DNA from: Alligator mississippiensis
Taxonomy: Eukaryota > Chordata > Crocodylia > Alligatoridae
DNA length: 64,000 bases
NCBI RefSeq assembly: GCF_030867095.1
Contig: NC_081824.1
Location: 173,670,933 to 173,734,932 of the forward strand
Direction of reading: 5' to 3'
The notes beneath the pieces are model-generated. The model saw only the letters and a program-made list of their open reading frames with translations. It searched no databases and was not told the origin of the DNA. This document shows, in pieces, positions 45,441-56,144 of the stretch; the stretch's first letter is position 1, and each line of letters begins with the position of its first letter. The translations under genes were made by a program, and so were the position numbers.

Positions 45441-46722
45441 AACATGTCTACACATGCATTAGATCTGGGAGCAGCTTACAAGTAAACTACTCATGAATAA
45501 ATGCTCCCGAGTGTCTCGGATCGCCAGAGCCGACTCGAGATGATTTAGAAATCACTCGGTCGCTTGGGCGGGCTGGTGAATGGAGAGGCAGACAAAGCTT
45601 ATTGATTGCAAAAACTTTACTTACGCCGCTTGTAGCCATGACGCAGGTGGTTCAGTCGCTTAAACAACTATGTGAGTTGCTCCAGCTGGCAAGGCTCAGG
45701 CCAGCTAATCCATCCACAAATTAAGCCGGCAGGGAAAGGGTACGTTGAGGATTGTGCTCGGTGACGGGGAGAAGAATTGATAGGTGATCAGGCTATCGAT
45801 CAGCTCAGCCGCAAGTCATATCTCTTTAGTGGCACTCTGCAGCATGCTCAAAGTTCTCCGACTTGGGTGGAAACCACCCAAGCCTCTTATACGGCTAGCA
45901 AGCCAATCTCTAGCCGCCACGTGGGAATAATTTAAAAACAACCAATAATGGGGCTTGAATTTAAATACAAATGGTGGGAACTCCTTGTAACGTGCATTTC
46001 TATGCTGCAAAGAAGAAATGCACCCTGCAAAGAAAGCTTCAAACGCCGGGAAAATAATTCAGTGGTGCCAAAGCACACACAAAAACAAAAATCACACCTT
46101 TGGGTTGTGACACCGAGTAGGAGTCAATGCACGCGGGGAAGCAGGAGTAGATTTGCTGCTAATGGCAGCAAACTGCTCTCACTTCCTGGGGTCCTGCAGT
46201 GGGTCCCTTCCACCACCAAGGGGAGCTCTAGGCTCCCCCTGGGTGTTAGCTCAGGGGCTGGCAGGGAACACTGGACTAGAAGACAGCTGTCTCCTGGCTA
46301 GGGCTGGGACATTGCTCCATATTTCCAGGGGGCTGCCAGCTACCCAGGCAGGGACAATGTTTCCCTGCCCTGACAGCAAGGAACTCCCAGTCCTGGCTCC
46401 TTGATTGAGGCAAGGGACTTGGAAAGAGCTGCAAGGGAGAGGCAAGTCCCAGTCCCCTGCCCAATCCACTGGTGGAGCAGCTAGCAGTGAGCCCCTGTCT
46501 GGGCACATAACTGAGATCAGATTTGCTCTTGGTCAGGCATCTACATGAGCACTGGTGTGCAGTTAGTAATCACAAGTAAATTTGCTACTTGCATTTGCAG
46601 GTAATATTTACTCATAATTATCAAGGTTTACTGGGCGGGAAGCATGAGCATGTGTGCACGTGCTTACTCTTCAGGAAGCTACACTACTTTGCAGTAAAGC
46701 GTCTTGTGTAGAAGCACCCTCT
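45441..46722 (-). mobile_element. family A element (copy 4, inverted), split by solo LTR
   Basis: The left part, ACATGTCTACACATGCATTA and GTAAACTACTCATGAATAAA then ATGCTCCC, is the complement of the right end of family A. The order resumes after the LTR (GATTTGCTGCTAATGGCAGC) and ends with CTTGCATTTGCAGGTAATAT and GTGTAGAAGCACCC. Removing 45512-46112 plus one target copy gives a continuous element. Confidence 0.65.
45512..46112 (-). mobile_element. solo LTR of an LTR retroelement (fossil)
   Basis: It is 601 bp with TGTCACAAC at its 5' end and GAGACA at its 3' end on the minus strand, i.e. TGTC...GACA inverted termini. CCGAG is repeated exactly at 45507-45511 and 46113-46117. A TATA-like GTATAAGAGG lies at 45883-45892 and an AATAAGC polyadenylation-like word near 45597-45603. 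No internal retroviral genes flank it, so it is a solo LTR. A 5-bp duplication fits ERVL/class III-like or Gypsy integrases. Many CpGs are retained, suggesting youth. Confidence 0.85.
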
Positions 46723-47286
46723 GTCACCTTTGATGGAGTTATGCCAGACTAAAAATGATATAAAGTGGACTGCAGAATCAGGACCTTTGTCTATACCTAT
46801 TCACTGAATCTGACTATATAAAGCACTATGTCTCTAATACCACAGACTGAGAAGCCCTAAAACAATATTTCTGCAGGTGTGCACATACAAATTGTGCTAT
46901 ATTTATGGGCTACAGTTGTTCCTTCCTTTGCTCTCAAAGGGTAAGTGGCTGTTATACGCTAGATCTGGATTCAGAAATTTTAACGTAATTGATTTGAGGA
47001 ATTTAGCCTTTTTTCTGTTTGTGGGTTGTCTCTTAGAAGTGATTGAAAAAGGGCAGTGAGGTGGCAGAGTGTGATTCAAGGGTTGAGGGGTGATTGGATG
47101 CCAGGGGGATGATCAAGGAGTGGAAAGGCTGATCAGGAAGTGCAAAGGCAGGGGCATTCCAGGGGCTGATCAGGGGTGGAGGGATTGATCTTGTGTGGTG
47201 AGGGTGGTGTTTTGAACCTTGCAACTCCCTGTCTACCTACTTCCTCCCCCCCCCCCCCAAATCCTCATCCCTATCCCCATCTCTGG
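46723..47286. other. non-genic, with C13 run
   Basis: Nothing recognised except a run of 13 C at 47246-47258 in a CCTCC-rich stretch. Confidence 0.4.
47246..47258 (+). repeat. C13 homopolymer
   Basis: Thirteen consecutive C; the minus strand is a G13 run. Length is likely to be polymorphic or unreliable in assembly. Confidence 0.85.
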
Positions 47287-47600
47287 CTAGGGTGGCCATC
47301 AAGGTACCTCAAGAATAGAGAACGGTGCCCCCCCAGCCTCCTGGCAGTGTTATCAGTGTTGGGGGTGTGGCAGCAGTGAGCGGGGAGCTCCCACAGGCAG
47401 CTGCCGTGATGTTGGCAGTGGGGGCGGGCTGAGTGGGGAGCTCCCACAGGCAGCCGTGGAGGTGTTGGCAGGGGGGGTGCTGCTGAGCGCTGAAAAATAG
47501 AGGATATAAAAGCATGCAGTAGAGGACAGAAGACCAGAAAACCAGACTGTCCTCTATAAAACTGTATGAATGGCCATCTATCTTTGGCCCCCCTGCCCTC
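47287..47600. mobile_element. possible hAT-like MITE with internal two-copy repeat
   Basis: The left end GCTAGGGTGGCCATCAAGGT and the complement of the right end, AGATGGCCATTCATACAG, share GGCCAT. A unit of about 56 bp containing GGGGAGCTCCCACAGGCAGC occurs twice, near 47375 and 47431. No target duplication was confirmed. Confidence 0.35.
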
Positions 47601-48125
47601 CTTCACCACTCATCTGCTACCCAGCTGGCCCCAGCTATGAGTCCAGGACTATAGAAACCTGGATGATAGCTAGCCCTCCTGGGAGTGGTACTTCTTGGAA
47701 TACTGGAAGACTGTAAATTGGTAGTTTTATCTTAGCTGAACAGCCAGAAGTTAATTTAGCTTGACTTGGGTAGTACAACTCAAAGGTATCCTCAATCAAA
47801 GTAGCATAACTTTAAAACATCTAGAGGACACTTATCATTTGTTAATGAGCCTTCATGAGTGATTGTTCATGTTTTAAGTGCTCTTAACATAGTTTAATTG
47901 TAATATGTAATCACACCCCTATATAGCACAATATATAAGATATAAGATACAGGCCAAGGGACATAAGAGGTTCACTGGCAGAAATAGGAAAATAACTCAG
48001 TTTTTATCACTTCTAGAGCCCTAACCAGTAGTATTTGATGTCTCTCAGACCTATAAAATGTTATATGCTGTCTCTGTTCCTCCCTCACTTCTATTCACCC
48101 TCCTATCTTTATGCAGTTGTCTGAA
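47601..48125. other. non-genic, nothing recognised
   Basis: No supported feature. Confidence 0.4.
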
Positions 48126-48127
48126 TA

Positions 48128-48599
48128 TAGGTTTCCCTTGCTTTACGCTGTACATGTGTTCCTGGAAAACAGCACATAACTTGAATTCACATAAAGGGAA
48201 CCCACTTTACAATGTAACAAACAGGGATATGTTCCAAGATGTCAATTGTACTGACCCCTAGACTTATTTCTACCACGTTTACAAGACAATTTTGGTACTC
48301 CCCAGCAGCAGACAATTGGAGATAAGCTAGTGGGATGTTTAGAAGCTGGAAAGGGGGGTGGCAACTATAGAAACACATGTTGCAGACAATAAGCGAGGAG
48401 CACAGATCCACACAGGAGACTATTTTGGTGTATGTCATTCTCACAATGCACTATACAAAGCAGCTGACTGTGGGCTTCCACCATACCAATTGCATAAGAG
48501 TGAATTGACTTTGCATATAATTAATTTTTGGTATAAAAAGGGTCATTGCATAAGAGCGAATTTGCACATACAGAACTCACATAAAGTGAGGGAAACTTG
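48128..48599. mobile_element. Tigger-like (Tc1/mariner) MITE
   Basis: The left end is TAGGTTTCCCTTGCTTTACG and the complement of the right end is CAAGTTTCCCTCACTTTATG. TA sits immediately outside both ends (48126-48127 and 48600-48601), the duplication made by Tc1/mariner transposases. The subterminal word GTTCCTGGAAAACAGC is like the Tigger pattern at 60996. At 472 bp it has no transposase. Confidence 0.75.
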
Positions 48600-48601
48600 T
48601 A

Positions 48602-49185
48602 ATGGATAATCCTTTGCCTTCACCATGCCTTGCCTCTCGGTTGGGGACAATTTTGCCTAATTCTAAACAATTTATTTAGAGTATTTGTTGTGAAGAGAAG
48701 GTTATTTTTTCAACCTCAATAGCTAGTTTATCACATATACTGGTATTTCCAAACATATGAGATTCATCAGGGTCATGGGAGTGTTTCTCTGTCTCCCAGC
48801 CAACCTGTTTCTGTACTATCTAGGTGGCACCTGCATAAAGTTCAGTTCTTCATTTCATCCACACTAAAATGTGAGATGAAAGGGACCTAGTCATTGTTTC
48901 TGATCATCATGCTCCAAGGTGGCTTTGATTTAGAAAGATGCACTTCTAATTCATACTCCTAGAGGAACTGGCATAACAGCTCTTCATTAGGCCACATCCT
49001 GTTTCTTTCTCACGTCCCTGCCAGAACATTTCACATACCCCTTCTTTCACTTTTCATCATGTCTGAGGAGGGCAACACAAGTTGGCCATAACAAACTGAA
49101 GAATCTACCCCATAATGCCTGGATGGCATCAGTAGCTTACTCTAGTACAGCTTTAAAATAAACACAAAAAGAAAGAAAGAAATTG
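48602..49185. other. non-genic, nothing recognised
   Basis: Ends in a short (AAAG)n tract at 49165-49176, directly before a CR1 fragment. Confidence 0.4.
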
Positions 49186-49517
49186 AGAGGTCTCACTAGG
49201 GGGGACCAGAAGGGTTTGGGGGAGACCTTGTTTCCCCTAGCGCCCCCCGGGATAACAAGGAATAATGGCCACAAGTTGTTGGAGAGTAGGTTTAGATTAG
49301 ACATCCATAGGAACTACTTCACAGTTAGGGCGGCTAGGATCTGGAACCGACTTCCAAGGGAAGTGGTGCTGGCTCCTACCCTGGGGGTCTTTAAGAAGTG
49401 GCTTGATGCCTACCTGGCTGGGGTCATTTGAGCCCAGTTTTCTTCCTGCCCAGGCAGGGGGTCGGACCTGAAGATCTACAAGGTCCCTTCTGACCCTACT
49501 TCTATGATTCTATGAGA
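49186..49517 (+). mobile_element. CR1 LINE 3' fragment
   Basis: Decodes PPGITRNNGHKLLESRFRLD, RNYFTVRAARIWNRLPREVV and LAPTLGVFKKWLDAYLAGVI, then a 3' end TTCTATGATTCTATGAG. It is truncated to about 330 bp. Closest in wording to the copy at 58815-60336. Confidence 0.9.
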
Positions 49518-49773
49518 TTGTGAATGATATATAGTTCCTCTGTGCTGAGCCAGAACATGTGAAACTGGTATAAGTGCAAAGGATGTCAAAGCCACTGCAA
49601 GACAGAAGCATTGGGGCAATTCTACCCTGAGTAAAAACCAGCAAATTAAGAGTGAACACAGGCTGACAGAGGCATTTGCCATCTTCCACTCACCAGGGGA
49701 GTAAAATAAATATTATTGGAAAAGATTTTAAAAGTAAGAATGCACAATAGCTTCATGCCACTGAGCAGTAGCA
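49518..49773. other. short non-genic spacer
   Basis: No supported feature. Confidence 0.4.
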
Positions 49774-49912
49774 TCAGAAAAACCTGTGCAGAATGCTACT
49801 GTGTAGTAACGCTGGCTAGTGCAGTCACGTAGTACTTGGTTATGCAAGTACTAAATGACTATGCAGTAACAACTGTGCAGTCCATTTCTCATGTAGACAT
49901 GGCTACAGTGTT
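49774..49912. mobile_element. truncated MITE related to families A and C
   Basis: Contains ACTGTGTAGTAACGC, ACTATGCAGTAACAACTGTG and TCATGTAGACATGGC. These GCAGTAA and GTAGACATG words typify the ends of family A. The left terminus is missing. Confidence 0.4.
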
Positions 49913-50405
49913 GCAAAGTAGTCCTGGTATAAGTAAAAATCAAGCCTACTGTCATTAATAAAAGTAAGATTGAAGTTTCTTAACTGAGATGTCTCATTCT
50001 GCTGAGGCTGACCTCTTGTCTTAGAAATTTCAGGGTAACAGGGTTTCTGCCACAAGGTTTACTGTGTTAACCAGGCTAAAAATACTGTCATTTTCTCCTG
50101 CTCCCTTGTCCCACCCAAAGTCAAGATGAGCATAAGCAGCTGATAAATAATGTAAGAAGAGTTATTTGCATAAAGAATGGCCAAAAGCATGAAAAATATC
50201 AACTTGCATCAGCAGGAAAATGACTGAAGAGCTTCATAGTTCCTTGTCCTCTTTAATTCCAGGACTGTATGAAAATGAAGAAGTTGATTGATCAAAGATT
50301 TCAAATGTCAAAAAAACGTTCAGTTGGGCCATTGAACAGAGTCTTACAGGTGAACCTTATTTTCTCCAATATGAACCAATATACACAGACAATCTGTAAT
50401 TTTAT
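49913..50405. other. non-genic, nothing recognised
   Basis: No supported feature. Confidence 0.4.
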
Positions 50406-50413
50406 GTAGTCAC

Positions 50414-51100
50414 TAGGGCTGCGCAAAACAGCACTGTTTCATTTCAACTTCTGTTTCGCTATTTCAAAGGGACAGTGTTTCATTTTGCTGCTTCAAAGCA
50501 CTGTTCCATATTGTTTCATTGAAACTGTTTTGCTGTTTTGAGACTCTTTTGATGCGTTTCAACGTTTTGCCCATAGGCTACATGAGGAATCACAAAAATG
50601 TTTATAACTTTGTCACTTATTTCCTGATATGAATGAAAAGAGCAGGAATGGTAGTCCCTGCTGAGGCCACAAAGCCTGTCAAGTTTCAAGGAGATAGATG
50701 TAGGGGCTTCTGGGAACATACACCTCAAACTTCAGAGCAAGACTCATGTCACTTGTTAGTGTGAAGGCACAGAGAAAACAAAGTTCAAACAGTGCTTTTT
50801 ACGCTGTTTTTCGTGTGACCTAAGGGAAGGATCACAGTAACTGGTCAGCTATACATGTCAACATCAGAACAGTCCTTCCCCCCTTTTCCCCCTCCTTCTT
50901 CTTAGTTTCTGTTTAGCTGCAAGCAGGCCCAGCTTTGAAACTTGAAATGTTTCAAAACTTTCAAAACATTTTGAGTACCCTCGTTTCATTTTAAAGCTGT
51001 TTCAAAGCATTTCATTTCATTTCAATTTCATTGTTTTGAGCTCGAAACGCATCAAAATAGCTTCAAAACAAAACACCCGTTAAAATTTCGCACAGCCTTA
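50414..51100. mobile_element. hAT non-autonomous transposon with perfect 8-bp TSD
   Basis: The left end TAGGGCTGCGCAAAACAGC pairs with the complement of the right end, TAAGGCTGTGCGAAATTTTA. GTAGTCAC is repeated exactly at 50406-50413 and 51101-51108. The interior is rich in TTTCATTT and TTTCAAA words near both ends, with a more ordinary centre. 687 bp, no transposase frame. Confidence 0.92.
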
Positions 51101-51108
51101 GTAGTCAC

Positions 51109-51530
51109 AGGTGCTAATATGTTTTAGAAGTTTGTAGTGTAAAACATTAGTCTGAATTAGGCGATCCTCAGTTTGTAGCCATATGAAAGATAAGAGGCTC
51201 ATATTTGAAATCAAGTATTGGGTACGATAAGCATCACATTTAATTAGATCTGTAATGACCTACAGAGTTTCTCTACCTTTTCTCAGAATTATCATTCCTC
51301 AACTCTCCATTCTGATATCATGGAATTTAACACTTGACTTATGATGTACAAGTTTAGTGCCAGTACTGTTATCACCAGATTAACTTTGCTGAGTTGGAGT
51401 GGTGACTTAGGGCTATACTTCTAGGTTTTACTGATGTTAGACATTTCCCAATGAATGCTTGCAATGAAGGTGACAGACAATACACTTTTATGACACAGAC
51501 TTTATTCTTAGCATTTAAATTGTTCCCCTC
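51109..51530. other. non-genic, nothing recognised
   Basis: No supported feature. Confidence 0.4.
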
Positions 51531-51533
51531 CCT

Positions 51534-51946
51534 GGCCGCATGTATATGAGATTTACTGCGGAGTAAATTAATTAGCTCTGCAGTAAATGTCTCAGTGTCT
51601 ACATGTGCAGGGCTATTAGGCTAGAGTAAACTAATACATTCCACAGTAGCATAGTACTTGTAAATACAAGTTCTGTCCTTCTGCAGAGTTTTTTTACTCT
51701 GCATCAGTGCACGTGTAGACACTGCCCCAGCCAGCCCCTCTGCAGCACATTGCACCATGTTGGAGCAGCCCTGGGCTGGGAGACTGACCCCCGAGACCCT
51801 CTACCAGCTGGGCCTTCTTCAATCTGCCTCAACGTGCCATGATCCCAGGTACACATGAAAACATAGCACCCAGGAGCAATAAATTCTGGTGTAATAAGCA
51901 CCAGAGCTTATTGCATGGAATTAATATGCCCATGTAGATGCGCCCC
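51534..51946 (-). mobile_element. MITE, family C copy 2 (inverted)
   Basis: Its complement follows family C: start GGGCGCATCTACATGGGCAT, then TTCCATGCAATAAGC, CAGGGCTGCTCC, GAGTAAAAAAACTCTGCAGA, AGTACTATGC and end with GCGGCC. CCT flanks both sides (51531-51533 and 51947-51949), a 3-bp target duplication. Confidence 0.7.
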
Positions 51947-51949
51947 CTC

Positions 51950-52584
51950 TCTAGCTTTTAATTGTGCTACTCCTAGTTTCATCCCACGTGAAATCTTCTT
52001 TTAGGACTTCAAACAAATGGAGAGAAGTGATGAAAGTAGCCATTGAAGAAGAGAATATAGTGGATTGTATGAACCGGAAAGCCTTCCTAAGAAATAAATT
52101 TTAGCTACAAAAGCACAACTTTGACATTTATTGAAGGGAGGAGAGAGGCAGAGGGGAAATAAGTAGTTTGAAGGAAGTGGTGTTAATTTGTTCTGGGACC
52201 ATATGTGTTGGTTATATTTATTGGCATGTTGTATCAGTCACTAGCTAACAAATAAATCCTGTCCCACAGCACCTGGTATGGCATGTGATAACTACATATG
52301 CTCCTTCTCAGGCATAGAACATTAGATACCCATTCTTGTGTTGCTGCACTGTACTTTTAGCTAAGAAAGAATGTATATAGAATCACACACACATACATTG
52401 CACATACATCTTTTAAGAAACTGAGAGTTTTTTATTTGATATATCTAAACTATCTAAAGCTTCATCAAGGGATTAGGGATTGCATTTGTCTGTGAAGAAT
52501 TTACCCCTGTAGCTGTATCTTCTAAAGGATTTGTATTGTATTGCAGCTCACAGTAAAACCTCAATTCAGCAAAACATTTAGACT
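51950..52584. other. non-genic, nothing recognised
   Basis: AT-rich. No repeat ends seen. Confidence 0.4.
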
Positions 52585-53221
52585 AGCATCCCACCCATGG
52601 GCCAAATGCAGCCTGCAGAGCCTTGGAATCTGGCCTGCAGGGCTCCCCAAGGGTCAGGGAATTTGGCAGTGGGGAGCCAAATTCCCAAACCTGGTTTAGG
52701 AGGTTGGAGGTGGGCCATGACCCTCTCTCAATACAGCCAGATCAGGGCTAGGCTTTGCCCACTTCCCTGCGTGCAGCTGGATTGGGGCCAGGCTGTGCCC
52801 CCTTCTCCCTGCAGGGCCAGACCATGCCCCCTCCCCCTGTACAGCTGGTTAGGGATTGGTTGATTCCCCCTTCCCTTCACCCAGCCAGGTTGAACCTAGG
52901 CTATGCCCCCTTCCCCCCATAAGGCTGAAACACATCCCCTTCCTCTAGTGGAACCAGGCCATGCCCCTCCCCCAGCAGCACTGGCTCAGGGCTGGGTCGT
53001 GCCCCCTCCCTTCTCTCCTGTAGGACCAGGTTGGGACTGGGCCAAGCCCCCTTCCCTGGCATAGCTGAATTGGGTCTAGACTATCCCCACCCCCAAACAT
53101 GTCCTTCATGGTTGAAGCACCCACCCTGACTGCCAGCTTGGGTCCACTGGCCAGATCTGGCCCACAGAGGACCCAGGCACTGCCTATCTCGCCCTCTGGT
53201 CAAAAAGGTTGATTACCACTG
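52585..53221. mobile_element. hAT-like element containing a degenerate minisatellite
   Basis: The right end complement is CAGTGGTAATCAACCTTTTT, a hAT-type terminus. The left end is degraded (CATCCCACCCATGGGCCAAA). Between about 52735 and 53095 a unit of roughly 30-45 bp of the form CAGCTGGATTGGGGCCAGG, then CTGTGCCCCCTTCCC, recurs about nine times with heavy divergence. No coding evidence. Confidence 0.45.
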
Positions 53222-53254
53222 ATTTCAACTTATGTTGAAAGTTAGGCACATACT

Positions 53255-53879
53255 TGTAGCAGGCTTTCCTTTCAGAGCTTGGGTTGAGTCCCATGCTTGA
53301 GATCCTGCTGTTTTGATTGGTTGAGCCCATCCACCAATCAGGAGGCAGCAAGAGAAATAAAATAACACCCCTTTCCTGAGGGGAGGGGGAGAAGAGCTGT
53401 CCCAGACCTGATTGAAGACTGCAAACTGTCAGGTCCGGAAGACTTCAGGGGCGGAGCTCTGGAGCATATAAAAGGATCTGTGTGCCCAGCATGAGGGGCA
53501 GATGCGTTGGGGACAGAGAAGAGAGAAGAGTGGGGCTTACAACAGCTGAGGAGAGCTGCTCAGCAGGGCTCAGCAGTAGCCCAGAAAGAGCCCCTGAACA
53601 TTTCTAGCAGCAGGGAGCATGGCACAGCTTCATCAGTTAGGCTCTTGGTGTGCAGCATGGCACATGGTATCCAGACCCTGGGAACTTCATGAGGCGGCTG
53701 AGGTCTGCAAGCTCTGGTGTGTGGCCAGAGACACGGTGCACAGGCTGGGGCATGGAGCAGGATCTTTGGAGCCCCTGGGTCGGCTCAGGTCTTCAACCCC
53801 CAAAATGAGGCTGGGAGCTCAGTGCAGGAGGCTCTGCATGGAGACCCTGGGAGCTGCTTGAGGTGACTCAGGTCTACAG
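53255..53879 (+). promoter_or_regulatory. promoter-like module with CCAAT pair, TATA box and short repeats
   Basis: An inverted CCAAT pair (GATTGG at 53315-53320 and CCAATCA at 53334-53340) precedes a GGGGCGGAGC GC-box-like word at about 53450. A good TATA box TATAAAA follows at 53467-53473, so transcription would start near 53497-53503. Downstream, three diverged units of about 70-80 bp end in GAGGTCTGCAAG, CAGGTCTTCAAC and CAGGTCTACAGC. It could be the promoter of a retroelement or of an unannotated transcript. TG...CA ends exist but the flanks do not match. Confidence 0.4.
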
Positions 53880-53881
53880 CT

Positions 53882-53977
53882 GCAGGGTAGAACTTTATAG
53901 ACTAATTTGTCCAGTGTCTGTACCCTATGAAAACTCATACCTCTCTGAACAAGTTAGTCTATAAAGTTCTACCCTGC
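53882..53977. mobile_element. Penelope-like tail fold-back
   Basis: Arms 53882-53909 and 53950-53977 are complementary at 27 of 28 positions (arm start GCAGGGTAGAACTTTATAGA). The loop is 40 bases. The sequence TTAGTCTATAAAGT followed by TCTACCCTGC is the Penelope-type tail wording. Same architecture as 28142-28383 and 31580-31700. Confidence 0.6.
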
Positions 53978-55111
53978 CCTGCCTTCTGCTATATGTCATA
54001 TTAACATGACTAACTACCTCTCTCTACTAATTTTCTGTAAGTTCTGACTTTTGAAAATCAGTCTCTGCAAAAGGTCCTTCAGGTCAGTAGCTCAAAAGCT
54101 AACACTAGGCATTTCAGAAAACCTTGGACATAGTATGGATAGTTGGACTTGCACAGGCACATCGGTTTGCTTGAGAGGATCAAATTGCAGACTCAAAAAT
54201 AAGAGCAGGAGGCATAGATAACAAACACATTGGGGTGAAGGATTGCTTTTGGGGTCTCCAAACACCATTACAACATGACATTGTTTTGTGTCATGGCAGG
54301 GGACCCTTGTCTGTGTAGCTCTGGTAAGAAGTTACCAGAGGCACACAATGCCCTGTTAAGATACATCAGAAGATGGCAAAGCTATGTTTGCTCAGAATTA
54401 TGAAGACTGTTTCAGCTATTGCCCTCCTAGATGTCCACCCTTTCTAGCCGATGACTTGCAAACAGAATATGCTCTTATTAACAGAACATCTGTAAATGAG
54501 CAAATAGGGCTGGAGGAACCACATGGCATATTCCTGGTGCTTAAGGAGTCATTGAATTTACAACTAGTTTCATTTACACATGCTTTGTGTCCTGTACACA
54601 GAATATTTTTTTATCTTATCTCCAGCAATCACTCTCAAATAACTACTTACATACATGCAACCCTGATGGGAATGGAATAATGCTCTGCTAATCCCAGAGA
54701 GCCAATAAATAATTCCATCACCTGGAAGCCACCAATGTGGGCAGAAAAACTGTGAAGTCTGATAGGCTTTTGTGATAATTTTCTTCCTTGTAATTAAGTG
54801 TCCAACCTAGTCGGACGTTCAGGACAATAAAGGGTGTTTGCATGACACTCTTGTTTAATTCTTTCCAAATTAAGCTGTTTCCTAACAGCCCAGTGCTGTC
54901 AGTGGAAAGGAATGTGCTGATGAGGATGGCAGCTTTAGTGCCCCATGGGGTGCCCAAAGCTCAGCAGAACTCCCACTGGTTTGATCTAGTTATCAAGAAA
55001 CAGTGAGAAAGAGAGAAAAGGAAAGAAAATGAGATAAGAAATCCTGCACAGAAATGAAAATACATCATTAAACTAAATTAAAAATCTGCAATTTCTTTTT
55101 TGCTCAGACAC
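53978..55111. other. 1.1 kb without supported gene
   Basis: Non-repetitive in appearance. The part 54690-54960 has TGTAATTAAGTG, TTTGCATGACAC and few CpG, and could be conserved non-coding DNA. The 98-codon frame at 54384-54680 shows no domain. Confidence 0.35.
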
Positions 55112-55114
55112 ACA

Positions 55115-55399
55115 GGGCTCCTATACATGTTCAAGGAGCTGGCTTTGATGCACTAGAAATCTAGTGCGTCACAATTGAATGCAATCCAGCAGACTCTACC
55201 ATCATGTGTATCAGCATCCCCATGTTAAAAAATGGCAGAGGGGCACTTTGAACTAAAGCTCATTTGATGAGCTTTAATTCAAAGCACCTGGCTGCCATTT
55301 TTCAGTGGAGGAAACACATGATGTTTGGGAGCTTTTAATTAGCACAGCTCGCTAATTAAAGCACCCCCCATGCCTCCCAGAGCTCATGTAAAAATGCCC
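55115..55399. mobile_element. MITE, family B reference copy
   Basis: Begins GGGCTCCTATACATGTTC and ends with the complement of GGGCATTTTTACATGAGC. ACA flanks both sides (55112-55114 and 55400-55402). Two internal inverted pairs are visible: AAAGCTCAT / ATGAGCTTTA near 55253-55274 and TTTAATTAGC / GCTAATTAAA near 55336-55359. No coding frame. Confidence 0.7.
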
Positions 55400-55658
55400 A
55401 CAGATACTTCTTTTCTTCTGCATCTGGTCTGCCTCTCCCTCCCAACACCTTTGCATGCCAAACTACCCAAACAACTGTGACATGAAAATTATGTGAAGAA
55501 TTTATTTCAGTTTTGTAAAACTCTTCACTCTGGGGAAAAACAAAAATGTAAAGAAAAATTCAGGAAACATCAAAATGTCTGTTTTGGCATTTTGGAAAGA
55601 AAAAAAAAGGATTTTAATTAAAAAATTATGTACCATATATTACAAAGGCACTAAAATG

Positions 55659-55925
55659 CCTGTAAGGAAACAAGCAGACAAGGTTCCTTGGGTGAATTTG
55701 ATATATTTTATTAGACCAACGCAAATAGTTGGAGAATAGTTATTAAGCAAGCTTTTGAGTTCAAAAACCCTTTGGCAGGCTAAAGAAGTTTCAGCAGTTG
55801 GCATGTGCTCTTCCTGGATTGTACAGTTTCCATTTCAGATGGCTGAATTCGATATCTTCCATGTTGTAGGGGTGTAGGTTGTAGCCGTGTTGGTCTAAGG
55901 GCATAGGCAGACAAACAAGGAAGGA
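55659..55925 (-). mobile_element. Penelope-like tail, permuted order
   Basis: The block 55659-55850 carries the inner tail: GCAGACAAGGTTCCTTGGGT, then TTTTATTAGACCAACGCAAA, then AAGCAAGCTTTTGAG, then GGCAGGCTAAAGAAGTTTC. The block 55869-55925 carries the outermost tail, GGTTGTAGCCGTGTTGGTCT. On an intact minus-strand tail the outer part would lie to the left of the inner part, so the order is swapped, as in a head-to-tail pair broken at both sides. Confidence 0.65.
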
Positions 55926-56144
55926 AACAAAACGTTATTAAGCTTATTTAAATTATTTGACCAGAAAAAAAACCTAACTCCATAAAAAATCATTTTATGG
56001 TTAACCTGAATTGTTTTTTCTTATCTTTCAGAATTGCAAGAGTGAACCAGAAAATTGAATATTTGTAAAGGTCTAGAACTGGTCGAAATTTTAAAACTTT
56101 TTTTAAGGTTAGGAAGCAAACATACTTCTGTTAACTTTTATAAT
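55926..56144. other. short AT-rich spacer
   Basis: Contains TAGAACTGGTCGAAATTTTA, resembling the phrase at 14565; nothing firm. Confidence 0.3.

Noticed and set aside
53255-53879. Reading 53255-53879 as a solo LTR
   Set aside because: It has TGTAGC...CTACA ends and a TATA box, but the flanks (ATACT and GCTGC) do not match and no polyadenylation signal is convincing, so it is kept as a promoter-like module only.
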